Positions 7,675 through 16,325 of a stretch of 55,005 nucleotides of DNA are shown in pieces. The translations under genes were made by a program, and so were the position numbers. Below the pieces are notes generated by a model. It ran no database searches and was not told the origin of the DNA. It saw only the letters and a program-made list of their open reading frames with translations. Origin of the DNA: an uncultured Collinsella sp. Lineage in GTDB: Bacteria; Actinomycetota; Coriobacteriia; Coriobacteriales; Coriobacteriaceae. Within the stretch, counting starts at the first letter, position 1. The number at the start of each line of letters is the position of its first letter. The stretch covers positions 1 to 55,005 of the forward strand of contig URMO01000005.1 in the NCBI GenBank assembly GCA_900549085.1, written 5' to 3'.

Positions 7675-8664
7675 ATGGAAGATCAGAGGCACATGCCAGC
7701 AGATAGTTGCGAGGACAAAACCCAGAGCGAGAGCCCCGCGGGCCCCTCTAGCGCAGCTGCCGAGCGCTCACACCTCGAGGGCGCCGCTGCCCGCCGCCAC
7801 GCCCGCCGCGCGCGTGCCTACATCGCGCTCGTTATGGTTGCGCTCGCCGCCACTTTGGGTGCCGCAACCTACGCCTGGTTTACCAACAACATGAAGGTCA
7901 ACACCAACTCGGTGAGCGTGCACAGCGACACGTCCAAGCTGGTGCTGGAGCTGGGTGACGCCGATCGCGGCAGCTGGTCGCAGCAAGGCGATGCATCTCT
8001 GGCCTCCACCGCGAACGGCGCCGTGACGCTCTACCCGGTCTCGACCTTCGACCTCAACGGCTTTGCTGCCTGTGCGCAAAACAACTCTGCCGGCGATGCC
8101 ACAGTGTTTGAGCAGGCAAAAGACAACGGCTCCGCCTTCTACCACGGCTGGATTGACCTGCGCCCCACCATTACCGGAACGGGCGCCAGCAAAGTAAGGG
8201 GCAAGGTCAACCTGTATCTGGCCGAATCGCTGGTCCCGCAGGGTGCCGACGCCGAGCTGCTGCGCGCGGCCCGCGTGGGCATCAAGATCTCGAGCGGCAA
8301 CCAGGTGCTTGCCACCAACATCTTTGAGCTCGACAGTTCCGACAGCGGCCATCGCGGCGAGCATCCCACGACCGCCCCGGCTGGCCTTGCCGGCTACGTC
8401 GATGGCATGCTGCTGGGCTGGCAAAACGGCCAGCTCGCTTGCGGTGCCAACGTGACGCAGGACCCGGCCGCCTTTACGCTGGACACGAGCGAGACAGCCA
8501 CGCGCCCGCAGAACACACTCGCCACGCTGGCGCTGGGCCAGACCTATCGTCTGGATATCTATTACTACATCGAGGGCACCGACCCCGATAGCGCCGACTA
8601 TCTCTATCAAGATCCGGGTACCTTGCACCTGGCGCTCTTTGCGACCTTGGACGGTGAGGCGTAA
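7675..8664 (+). CDS. SipW-type exported protein 3 with long cytoplasmic leader
   Basis: 329 residues from ATG 7675 (MEDQRHMPAD), with AGGGGGCG upstream. It differs from its paralogs in a polar 50-residue N-terminal extension (acidic, Ser/Ala-rich, then basic RRHARRARAY) before the hydrophobic signal. The signal ends in LGAATYAWFTNNMKVNTNSV near residues 62-80. The mature domain has LYPVSTFDLNGF and the C-terminal motif YYIEGTDPDSADYLY. Both cysteines of the shared EGCDxxC motif are replaced here (T and S). The leader may govern recognition by, or retention at, the membrane. The stop overlaps the next start (TAATG). Confidence 0.8.
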   Translation: MEDQRHMPADSCEDKTQSESPAGPSSAAAERSHLEGAAARRHARRARAYIALVMVALAATLGAATYAWFTNNMKVNTNSVSVHSDTSKLVLELGDADRGSWSQQGDASLASTANGAVTLYPVSTFDLNGFAACAQNNSAGDATVFEQAKDNGSAFYHGWIDLRPTITGTGASKVRGKVNLYLAESLVPQGADAELLRAARVGIKISSGNQVLATNIFELDSSDSGHRGEHPTTAPAGLAGYVDGMLLGWQNGQLACGANVTQDPAAFTLDTSETATRPQNTLATLALGQTYRLDIYYYIEGTDPDSADYLYQDPGTLHLALFATLDGEA

Positions 8665-9491
8665 TGGCACACGTTAAACCAGACGACCGCCGCTCGGCTA
8701 CCGGCGACCGCCGTCCAACCGCCGCTACCCGCCGGCCCGGCACCGCCGCGCCCACCGACACCGACCTTCGCCGCAAGCTCACCACCACCGTGGTGCTGGT
8801 GCTGTTTGCGCTGGTGGCGATAGCCATGGCAACGTTCGCCTGGTTCTCCATCGCCGATAGCGCCAAGACCCGCATGCTCATGATCGACGCCAACGCCGAC
8901 GGCTCGCTGCGCTTTGACCTGGACGAGCACGCCACGTTTGACGAATACGTGCACAGCCTGGGCTTTGACCAGATCTCGGCGCGCATCTCCAGCGAAAAGG
9001 GCGTGGACATCGATGCGTCCAAGCTCAAGCCCGTCACCACGAGCGACTACCAGACCTTCACCTTTGAGGACGGTTCCACCGCCGATCCCGCCACCGGCGC
9101 CTACCTGGAGTTCACACTTCACTTTATGAGCAGCACGGACCTGCGCGTGCGCCTGACCGGGCAGGATGGTGATGGCGGCGTGTCCGGCACGCGGTTTAGC
9201 TCCGACACGCAGGGCATGGCCAGCGCCATGCGCATGAGCTTTGCCGCCGACGGCCACACTTGGGTCTACAACCCCAACGGGGGCGGGGGCTCGTCCGGCG
9301 CGGCCACCGTCTTTGGGCTCGACTCGGGTGCTGCCACCGCGGCCAGTGATATGTTCGACCTGATAAAAGATACGGATAAGCCGGTAACCGTTCGCATATG
9401 GCTCGAGGGAACGGACCCAAATTGCACTAATATGCTAAAGGGAGCTAACTATTCAGTATCGATGCGCTTTGAGGGCATCGAGGAACAGTAG
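8664..9491 (+). CDS. SipW-type exported protein 4 (TasA/CalY-like)
   Basis: 275 residues, translationally coupled to gene 3 (TAATG overlap). A polar, basic N-terminal leader of about 40 residues precedes a membrane segment ending in AMATFAWFSIADSAKTRM. The signature is slightly changed (TFAWF for TYAWF). The mature part has a calcium-free-looking beta domain with SKLKPVTTSDYQTF and a glycine-rich loop (PNGGGGSSG). The C-terminal motif WLEGTDPNCTNML keeps one of the two cysteines. It is the last substrate gene before the first signal peptidase, 60 bases downstream. Confidence 0.8.
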   Translation: MAHVKPDDRRSATGDRRPTAATRRPGTAAPTDTDLRRKLTTTVVLVLFALVAIAMATFAWFSIADSAKTRMLMIDANADGSLRFDLDEHATFDEYVHSLGFDQISARISSEKGVDIDASKLKPVTTSDYQTFTFEDGSTADPATGAYLEFTLHFMSSTDLRVRLTGQDGDGGVSGTRFSSDTQGMASAMRMSFAADGHTWVYNPNGGGGSSGAATVFGLDSGAATAASDMFDLIKDTDKPVTVRIWLEGTDPNCTNMLKGANYSVSMRFEGIEEQ

Positions 9492-9551
9492 ATATGCACG
9501 GCGGCCACCGGGCCGCGCACGACCTAGACAGACACGGTAGTAAGGGACATC

Positions 9552-10298
9552 ATGCAATCTGTTAAAAAAGCCGCATCCATCGCGTTGAGCGTCGTCATGT
9601 GGATCATCATCCTGGTGGCGGCCCTGTATGCGTTTACCACGCTCGCCACGCGCGAGGACGGCAGCGTCTCTGACATCACCGGCTTCACCCCGCTCGCCGT
9701 GCAGTCCGACTCCATGGCGCCCACGTTTAACAAGGGCGACCTTATCTTCATCAAAAAGTGCGACACCTCCAAGCTCGAGGTGGGCGACATCGTGACATTC
9801 CATACCATCATCGACAACGAGTACGCGCTCAACACGCACCGCATCGCCGCGATCGACGAGGTCAACGGCATGCGCAGCTTTACCACCAAGGGCGACAACA
9901 ACGACGTGGCCGATACGCACATCATCAGTGACGGCGACATCGTGGGCAAGTACCTGTTCGCGTTGCCGCAGATGGGCAAGGTCATGGACTTCCTGTCCAG
10001 CTCCATGGGCTTCCTCATTGTGATTGTGCTGCCCATGCTGCTGTTCTTTATCTACCAGGTGTATCACCTCATCGTGGTGGGCATGAACCTCAAGCGCGCT
10101 ATGGCCGAGGAGGACCGCCTGGCCGCCGCGGCCGCTATCGTGGACGCCGAGGACAAGGGTGACACCGCCGTCACGGCCGATAACGCCGCCGAGCAGCTCG
10201 CCCAGGCCGAGGCCAAGCTCGAGGAAGCCCGTCGTCTGAAGGCCGAGGCCGAGGCGGCGATGAACGCGACCAAGCAGGAGGGTACCGACGGTGAGTGA
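9552..10298 (+). CDS. SipW-type signal peptidase I (first copy)
   Basis: A 248-residue membrane serine protease of the archaeal/ER type (S26B), which in Firmicutes processes TasA-like proteins. It has an N-terminal anchor (VVMWIIILVAALYAF), then the catalytic serine in QSDSMAPTF near residue 53. It has histidine, not lysine, as the general base, in LNTHRIAAI, and an aspartate in FTTKGDNND. A second membrane segment (FLIVIVLPMLLFFIYQVYHL) is followed by a cytoplasmic tail of about 80 residues, Ala/Glu-rich and predicted helical (AEQLAQAEAKLEEARRLKAE). The tail is unusual for a SipW and may contact the neighbouring ATPase or coiled-coil protein. ATG follows AAGGGACATC. It overlaps the next gene by 8 bases. 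Confidence 0.88.
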   Translation: MQSVKKAASIALSVVMWIIILVAALYAFTTLATREDGSVSDITGFTPLAVQSDSMAPTFNKGDLIFIKKCDTSKLEVGDIVTFHTIIDNEYALNTHRIAAIDEVNGMRSFTTKGDNNDVADTHIISDGDIVGKYLFALPQMGKVMDFLSSSMGFLIVIVLPMLLFFIYQVYHLIVVGMNLKRAMAEEDRLAAAAAIVDAEDKGDTAVTADNAAEQLAQAEAKLEEARRLKAEAEAAMNATKQEGTDGE

Positions 10299-11988
10299 GT
10301 TTCTGGGATTTGCCTGGGAGCTGTTGGCAAAGGTCGTCTACAACGTCGTTGCCGTCGTGAGCTCCATCCTTAACCTGCTGGTGTTTGGCTGGGTCGAGTA
10401 CTTCAACATCTTTATGACCTACTTCACCACGTTTGACCTGGTGGGCAAGATCGGCGCGGTCATTCTGCTTGCCATGCTCATCGCGGTCCCCGTGCTGATT
10501 GTGGCCATTCTGGTCCACCGCTACCGCATCAACCGCCGCCTGCATCGCGACGGCACGTCCAACAAGGCGCTCTATCGCGAGATCGGCCGCCTGAACAAGC
10601 AGGTGCTCGACCTTATGGACGAGAAAAACAAGCTGCTGGCGCTCAAGGTCAATGCCATGGGCGGCACCAAGCAGATTCCGTACGTGGGCGCCTCTGCCCT
10701 GGCCGACGATCACCTGCCCACGGTGGGCAACGTGGTGGGCGCCGCTACGGGCGCCGGTGCGCCTGCGGGCGAGGGCGCCACGGCCGCCGTGGTGTCGGGC
10801 AACGCGTCGCTCGCGCTCGATGGCGATGGCGTCAAGGATGCCGCGGCCGCCATGGCCAAGGCCACCGTCGAGGCCAAGACCCTTGCCGAGGAAAAAGAGA
10901 TCGCCCAGGCCAACCGCTTCCCCAAGCTGTCCCTTGTGGACCTTAAGTACCGCGACTGGGAGCCCCCGGTCTACGACGATGCCATCTCGCTGGAGGACTT
11001 TGTCGACAGCTTCCGCGCGTTCGCCTGCAGCCAGATGAAGCTCTACTACACGCCCGAGGTCATCCGCCGCTTTGTGGCCGGCATGGCCGCCTCCAAGCTG
11101 CTGATTCTGGAGGGCATTTCGGGTACCGGTAAGACGTCGCTGCCATACAGCTTTAGCCGCTATCTGGACAACCCCGCAACCATCGTGTCGGTGCAGCCGA
11201 GTTTTCGCGATCGCACCGAGGTGCTGGGCTACTTCAACGAGTTTTCCAAGCGATTTAACGAGACAGAGTTCCTCCGTGCCGTGTACGAGGCGGGGCTGCG
11301 CCAGGACCCGTCCATGATCGTGCTCGACGAGATGAACCTCGCCCGCGTGGAGTACTACTTTGCCGAGATCCTGTCGGTGCTCGAGATGCCCAGCCACGAC
11401 GAGTGGGTGCTCGACCTGGTGCCTACCCAGTGGGCCGCCGACCCCAAGGGTCTGCACGACGGAAAGCTCACCATTCCCGACAGCCTGTGGTTTATCGGCA
11501 CGGCCAACAACGACGACTCCACCTTTACCATCACGGACAAGGTGTACGACCGTGCGATTCCCATCGAGCTCAACGAGCGCGCCGACGCGTTTGAGTGCGA
11601 GCCGCACGAGCGCGTGCACGTGACGGCCGACCACCTGCAGTATCTGTTCCAGAAGGCCAAGGTCGAGTACGTGATCGATGACGATCTGCTCGAGAAGATG
11701 CACAAGCTGGACCAGTACCTGCAGACCCGCTTTAAGCTGGCCTTTGGCAACCGTATCATCAAGCAGATGTACGACTTTATCCCCGTGTACGTGGCGTGCG
11801 GCGGCACCGAGTTGGGCGGCATGGACTACATCATCGCCCGCAAGGTGCTCAAGAAGTTTGAGTCCATGAACGTGAGCTTTGTGCGCGACGAGATGAAGGG
11901 CCTGATCGAGTACATCGAGAAGACCTTTGGCGAGGGCGGCCTGCCCGATTCCGTCATGTATCTGCAGCGGATCCAGAACTTCTACTAA
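10291..11988 (+). CDS. Membrane-anchored McrB-like AAA+ ATPase
   Basis: 565 residues, GTG start inside the end of the signal peptidase gene. Residues 1 to about 80 contain two hydrophobic segments (FGWVEYFNIFMTYF region, then VILLAMLIAVPVLIVAILV) and a basic stop-transfer. A helical and Ala/Gly-rich linker reaches residue 210. A AAA+ domain of the McrB type follows: Walker A GISGTGKTSLP near 276, Walker B SMIVLDEMNLA near 342, and the sensor region FIGTANNDDSTFTITDKVYDRA. McrB GTPases normally work in restriction with a nuclease partner McrC. Here no nuclease motif is seen and the enzyme is held at the membrane between two signal peptidase genes. The base specificity (ATP or GTP) cannot be read. 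A role as a motor or remodeler in export or assembly is inference. Confidence 0.8.
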   Translation: MSEFLGFAWELLAKVVYNVVAVVSSILNLLVFGWVEYFNIFMTYFTTFDLVGKIGAVILLAMLIAVPVLIVAILVHRYRINRRLHRDGTSNKALYREIGRLNKQVLDLMDEKNKLLALKVNAMGGTKQIPYVGASALADDHLPTVGNVVGAATGAGAPAGEGATAAVVSGNASLALDGDGVKDAAAAMAKATVEAKTLAEEKEIAQANRFPKLSLVDLKYRDWEPPVYDDAISLEDFVDSFRAFACSQMKLYYTPEVIRRFVAGMAASKLLILEGISGTGKTSLPYSFSRYLDNPATIVSVQPSFRDRTEVLGYFNEFSKRFNETEFLRAVYEAGLRQDPSMIVLDEMNLARVEYYFAEILSVLEMPSHDEWVLDLVPTQWAADPKGLHDGKLTIPDSLWFIGTANNDDSTFTITDKVYDRAIPIELNERADAFECEPHERVHVTADHLQYLFQKAKVEYVIDDDLLEKMHKLDQYLQTRFKLAFGNRIIKQMYDFIPVYVACGGTELGGMDYIIARKVLKKFESMNVSFVRDEMKGLIEYIEKTFGEGGLPDSVMYLQRIQNFY

Positions 11989-12087
11989 TGCCGTAAGCGC
12001 GGGACGTGGGACAAGACAATCAGTAGCGTTTGCCCAGTGTGGTGTCGTCACGCCCCTTACCGATCGATCCAACCTATGGAGTAACCC

Positions 12088-14334
12088 ATGTCCGAGACCA
12101 TTCAGGACCTCTATACCAGCTTCTCCGAGCAGATGGAGCCTATCCAGGAGGACAGCCGCTACTTCCGCTATCTGTTTGAGATGGCGCAGGCCTCGGGCAC
12201 CACGATCGAGCAGCAGCGCGAGGAGCTCGTCAAAGTGGTGGACGAGGAGTGGATCAGCATGATCGAGGACTCGCTCGACGCCATCAACACCATCATCGAA
12301 AATCCGCGCCGCTTCATCACCACCGAGGAAGAGGTGGTGCCGGTCTCGCTCGCCAAAAAGATCAGCGCCGACAGCGTCCGTCATCTGAGCCAGAACACGC
12401 AGTTCCTGGCGCCGAGCGACGATGGCGGCGTCCACCCCACGCGCATCCTCAACGTCAGTACCGTCGAGACGTACGACCTGTACGAGAACCGCTTTATCTA
12501 CCACCTGATTCAGCGCCTGCTGACGTTTGTGGACAAGCGCACCGACGTGATCTTTTGGTCGACGGGCAACGAGATCCGCAACCGATTTAAGATGCACAGC
12601 AAGATCGACGACGCGTACGAGGAGATCGAGTACAACGTCGAGATGACGGTCAAGAATCGCCAGAGCTTTGCCGAGAACGACGCCGACAACATGGACGTCT
12701 TTATGCGCATCGACCGCGTGCGCCGCCTGGTCATGGCACTGCGCGGCGCGTCGTTCTGCCAGATCATGAACGGCTGCAGCGCGGTCCGTAGCCCCATCCA
12801 GCGCACCAACCTCATCATGAAGGACCCCAACTACCGCAAGTGCTACCAGCTGTGGCAGTTTATGGAGCGCTACGACAAGGTGGGCTACAACATCGACGTG
12901 CAGCAGCAAGCGCTGGCGTTCGATGACGAGTACATGGTGCAGATGTACACCAACCTCATCAACAACTACACCGTCTTTAAGAGCCTGACCGACGACGAGC
13001 GCAACCTTCAGGAGCTCGAGAGCGTGCATCCCGAGCCGGTGGCGCCCAAGTTTATTAAGGAGATTAAGGAGGTGCAGGTCGATAGCCCCGACCTGCCCGA
13101 TGTCGAGATTCGTCGCGTGTTTGTGGAGGAGGTCACGCAGGCTCAGCTGGATGCCGAGCAGGCGCTGGCCGAGGCCCGCGAGCAGATTGAGGAGCTGCAG
13201 GGACAGCTGAAGTCCTGGAAGGTGCAGGCACACGCGCTGACCGACGAGCGCGACGACCTGGCCGACGAGCTGGACGAGGCAAAGGCGCGCGAGCTGGCGC
13301 TGACACAGCGTGCTCAGATGGCCGAGGCCGATGCCGAGGAGCTGCGTGGCTCGCTGGAGGATGTCGAGGCCGGCAAGAAGGCTGCCGAGGATGCTGCGGC
13401 AGAGGCACGCTCGACCGCGGCGGCGCAGCTTGAGCGGATGCGTGCCGAGGCCGATGCCGAGGTCGCGGCCGCCCGTGCCGACGCGGACGCCAAGGTTGCT
13501 GCCGCCGAGCAGGCGGCCGCCGAGCAGGTCGCGCAGGTCAAGAGCGAGTCCGCCGCGGCTCTGGCTGTCAAGGCGGCGGCCGATGCCGCCGAGCTGCAGG
13601 CCACCAAGGACGCTGCTGCGGCCGAGCTTGCCGGCGTGCGTGAGTCTTCTGCCAAGGAGGTGGCTGCACTGCATGCCAAGCTGGACGCCGCCCAGCTGCA
13701 GATCGAGGAAGTGCAGCTGACGGCCGAGCGCGATGCCCGTGCTGCGGCCGAGGCGGCCGATGCCGCCGTGGCCGAGGCGGAGCAGAAGCTCGCCGACACC
13801 GTTGCCGCGGCCGAGGAGAAGGTTTCCGCTGCTCAGCAGGCAGCCGATGCTGCGATCGATGCCGCCCGTGCGGCCGCCGATTCTGCCGTCGAGCAGGCTG
13901 CGGTGGACGCCAGCGAGAAGGTCGCCGCAGCCGCTGCCGAGCGCGATGCCGCCACGCGTGCCGCCGAGGAGACTCGCGCCGACGCCGACGCGCGTATCGC
14001 CGCGGCCGAGCTCGAGGCGGGGGAGCGCATTGAGCAGGAACTCGCCGCCGCCAAGGCCACGCACGAGCACGAGCTCGAGACCGTCCGCGCGGAGATGCAG
14101 CAGCGCTTGGACTCGTTGGTGCATGAACTGGAGCAGGCCGAGCGCGATCGCGCCCGTGCCGAGCGCCGTGCCGAGGGCAACAGCCTGTCGCGCTATCTGT
14201 TGGCCCGCCTGCGCGGCGAGGCTGGCGAGGGCGTGGCCGCCGCGCCTGACGAGGATGGCGCTTCTGCGGCGGATGCCACTGAGGCTGAGGTTGCTGCCGA
14301 CCCCGAGACTTCCGCAAAGGACGACGACAAGTGA
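12088..14334 (+). CDS. DUF2357-like protein with long Ala/Glu-rich coiled coil
   Basis: 748 residues, start ATG 12088 after GGAG. Residues 1 to about 330 resemble the DUF2357-type region that accompanies McrB-like ATPases: it includes RILNVSTVETYDLYENRFIY, FWSTGNEIRNRF and CYQLWQFMERY. From about residue 348 to 705 it is an almost uninterrupted coiled coil rich in Ala, Glu, Asp and Arg (AEQALAEAREQIEELQ, then many AAxxAA heptads). It ends in an acidic tail (SAKDDDK). The McrC-type PD-(D/E)XK nuclease expected after such a domain is missing; the rod takes its place. It probably partners with the AAA+ protein encoded 100 bases upstream. The coiled coil could act as a spacer or scaffold. It overlaps the second signal peptidase gene (TGATG). 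Confidence 0.75.
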   Translation: MSETIQDLYTSFSEQMEPIQEDSRYFRYLFEMAQASGTTIEQQREELVKVVDEEWISMIEDSLDAINTIIENPRRFITTEEEVVPVSLAKKISADSVRHLSQNTQFLAPSDDGGVHPTRILNVSTVETYDLYENRFIYHLIQRLLTFVDKRTDVIFWSTGNEIRNRFKMHSKIDDAYEEIEYNVEMTVKNRQSFAENDADNMDVFMRIDRVRRLVMALRGASFCQIMNGCSAVRSPIQRTNLIMKDPNYRKCYQLWQFMERYDKVGYNIDVQQQALAFDDEYMVQMYTNLINNYTVFKSLTDDERNLQELESVHPEPVAPKFIKEIKEVQVDSPDLPDVEIRRVFVEEVTQAQLDAEQALAEAREQIEELQGQLKSWKVQAHALTDERDDLADELDEAKARELALTQRAQMAEADAEELRGSLEDVEAGKKAAEDAAAEARSTAAAQLERMRAEADAEVAAARADADAKVAAAEQAAAEQVAQVKSESAAALAVKAAADAAELQATKDAAAAELAGVRESSAKEVAALHAKLDAAQLQIEEVQLTAERDARAAAEAADAAVAEAEQKLADTVAAAEEKVSAAQQAADAAIDAARAAADSAVEQAAVDASEKVAAAAAERDAATRAAEETRADADARIAAAELEAGERIEQELAAAKATHEHELETVRAEMQQRLDSLVHELEQAERDRARAERRAEGNSLSRYLLARLRGEAGEGVAAAPDEDGASAADATEAEVAADPETSAKDDDK

Positions 14335-15038
14335 TGAAGCACGTGCTTCGTGTGATCAACGTGCTGGCGACCGTGGTGATCCTGGTCGCCTTTGTGGTGC
14401 TGCTGCGCACGGTGTTCACGCCCGCCGGCGAGATTCCCACCATCATGGGCTACGGCTTTATGCGCACGCTGACCGGCTCGATGGAGCCGGCGATTCCCGT
14501 GCATTCGTTTATCGTCGTCGATACCGACAACAGCCAGGTCTACCAGGTGGGCGATATCATCACCTTCCATTCGTCCGATGACGCGCTGGAGGGTTCGCTC
14601 AACACGCACCGCATCGTTGCCGTGGAGGATGCGGCCGACGGCACGCCGGTCTACCGCACCAAGGGCGATGCCAATCCGGTCGAGGACGCCGCGCCCGTAC
14701 CCGCCGCCGACGTGGTGGGCCGCGCGGTCTTTGTGTCGGCAGGCCTGGGCGTGGTGGTCTCGTTGCTCACCAACCCGCTGCTGTTCTTCCCGCTTATCGT
14801 GGTGCCGCTGATCGTGCTGCTGGTGCTCGAGATTCGCCATATGGTCAAAACCACACAAGAGGTGGCACGCGCCGAGGACGAGGCCGCCCTGCGTGCTGCC
14901 GTGGAGCAGATTCGCGAAAAGCGTCGTAGCGAGCAGGAAGGCCAGGACGACGCTAAGGAGCAGAGCGACGGCGAGCATACTGGGGGAAGTGTGGAAACCG
15001 ACCCCGGCGCCCTAGACGATTCCAACCGATCGGCATAG
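14334..15038 (+). CDS. SipW-type signal peptidase I (second copy)
   Basis: About 234 residues from ATG 14334 (a GTG at 14331 is also possible), coupled to the coiled-coil gene. It has an N-terminal membrane anchor, then a catalytic serine in LTGSMEPAI near residue 48, the base histidine in LNTHRIVAV, and the aspartate region YRTKGDANP. A C-terminal pair of hydrophobic stretches (VVVSLLTNPLLFFPLIVVPLIVLLVL) and a charged helical tail (AVEQIREKRRSEQEGQD) follow. It is the same S26B family as the copy at 9552 but clearly diverged. Two copies flank the AAA+/coiled-coil pair, so each may serve different substrates or one may have a regulatory role. It is the last gene of the locus; the next gene has its own leader. 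Confidence 0.88.
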   Translation: MKHVLRVINVLATVVILVAFVVLLRTVFTPAGEIPTIMGYGFMRTLTGSMEPAIPVHSFIVVDTDNSQVYQVGDIITFHSSDDALEGSLNTHRIVAVEDAADGTPVYRTKGDANPVEDAAPVPAADVVGRAVFVSAGLGVVVSLLTNPLLFFPLIVVPLIVLLVLEIRHMVKTTQEVARAEDEAALRAAVEQIREKRRSEQEGQDDAKEQSDGEHTGGSVETDPGALDDSNRSA

Positions 15039-15163
15039 CTCTTCAGTGCCTTTCGTCCCTGCAAATTGGACGCCCGTAGATGTTCCGAATCGTCTGCTTT
15101 TTCATACCAATATTCGTGCTACAGTTTGAGCGCTTTGTTGCCAATTGATTTCGGGGGAGTGGA

Positions 15164-16186
15164 ATGGAGCAGGAGCGCTCAGCGCAGCGTGCACGCAAAA
15201 AGGCTTCGGTACCGATGACGGCGGCGTCCGATTTTGTCGTGCCCGAGGGAACTGACGAGCTCAGCCGCAGCACCCGCCGTGCATGGCGCGAGCGCCTCAA
15301 CGATGCGTCGTCGCGCAAGATGATTACGGGCGTTCTGGCCACGCTGGCGGGCGGTTCGTTTTGGGGTTTTTCGGGCACCAGCGCGAGCTTCCTGTTCGAT
15401 ACTTATCACGTTGATACCCTGTGGCTTATGAGTGTGCGCCAGATTCTCGCCGGCCTGCTCTTTATGGCCGTGGTGGTCACGCGCGATCGCGAGCGTCTGG
15501 TTAGGCTCTGGACCACGCCCGCCGACCGTAGGCAACTGCTGCTTTTTACCGCTTTTGGCCTGCTGTTCAACCAGTTCTGCTATCTTTCGGCCGTGCGTCT
15601 GACCAATGCCGGAACCGCGACGGTGCTCCAGTGCCTGCAGCTGGTCATCATCATGGGTTACGCCTGCGTGGTCGATCGCCGCATGCCGCGCGCTCGCGAG
15701 ACGATCGGCATTGGTCTGGCCCTCGGTGGCACCTTTTTAATCGCTACCGGCGGCGACCCGACCAGTTTGAGCATATCGCCGCTTGGTCTGGTCGCAGGCC
15801 TTATGTGTGCGGTTAGCGCAGCCTGTATGGCGGTGATTCCCGCCAAGATTCTGCCCGAATACGGCAGCCCCATCGTTACAGGCTCTGCCATGCTCACAGC
15901 GGGCGTGGTCTCGTGCGTCTTCGTGCAGCCGTGGGCTCATATGCCGGCGCTCGATGCTGCCGGTATCGAGGCGCTCGCGGTGTTTGTGGTCATTGGCTCG
16001 TTTTTTGCCTACATGCTGTATATGCAGGGCGTTAAGGACATCGGCTCGGTGCGTGCGAGCCTCATCGGAACCGTGGAGCCGGTCTCGGCGACCATCACCA
16101 GCGCCGTTATGCTGGGCACGGTATTTTTGCCGACCGACTTGATTGGCTTTGCCATGATTATCGTGATGATGTTCCTGACGGTATAG
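15164..16186 (+). CDS. EamA/DMT-family transporter
   Basis: 340 residues, ATG after GGGGGAGTGGA. A polar N-terminus of about 60 residues precedes ten hydrophobic segments arranged as two EamA repeats, the drug/metabolite transporter fold. The first repeat starts at TGVLATLAGGSFWGFSGTSASFLF and contains LTNAGTATVLQCLQLVIIMGYA. The second contains GSVRASLIGTVEPVSATITSAVMLG, the segment usually conserved near the end of this family. Such proteins move small metabolites or amino acids across the cytoplasmic membrane; the substrate cannot be inferred. It stands alone between the SipW locus and the DUF4012 gene with about 125 bases on each side. Confidence 0.9.
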   Translation: MEQERSAQRARKKASVPMTAASDFVVPEGTDELSRSTRRAWRERLNDASSRKMITGVLATLAGGSFWGFSGTSASFLFDTYHVDTLWLMSVRQILAGLLFMAVVVTRDRERLVRLWTTPADRRQLLLFTAFGLLFNQFCYLSAVRLTNAGTATVLQCLQLVIIMGYACVVDRRMPRARETIGIGLALGGTFLIATGGDPTSLSISPLGLVAGLMCAVSAACMAVIPAKILPEYGSPIVTGSAMLTAGVVSCVFVQPWAHMPALDAAGIEALAVFVVIGSFFAYMLYMQGVKDIGSVRASLIGTVEPVSATITSAVMLGTVFLPTDLIGFAMIIVMMFLTV

Positions 16187-16325
16187 CTTACGCCGCTGCC
16201 TAGACGGACACGGTGTTGCACCACAATTCCGCGAATTGGTGCCTGCATCTGGAGTTTAACTGACGATGCCAAATATGTCATAAACTAATAGCGTTATTGA
16301 CTTTTAGTATTGCGAGGACTCCTCT

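Noticed and set aside
10171..14124. A very long (1,317 codon) open frame on the minus strand opposite the ATPase and coiled-coil genes
   Set aside because: It is a mirror of GC-rich codon use. Its protein is low-complexity, rich in Leu, Gly, His and Arg, and the plus-strand genes have recognised domains.
5929..15038. A conventional McrBC restriction system
   Set aside because: No nuclease motif, no methylase, and the ATPase has membrane anchors; neighbours are secretion genes.
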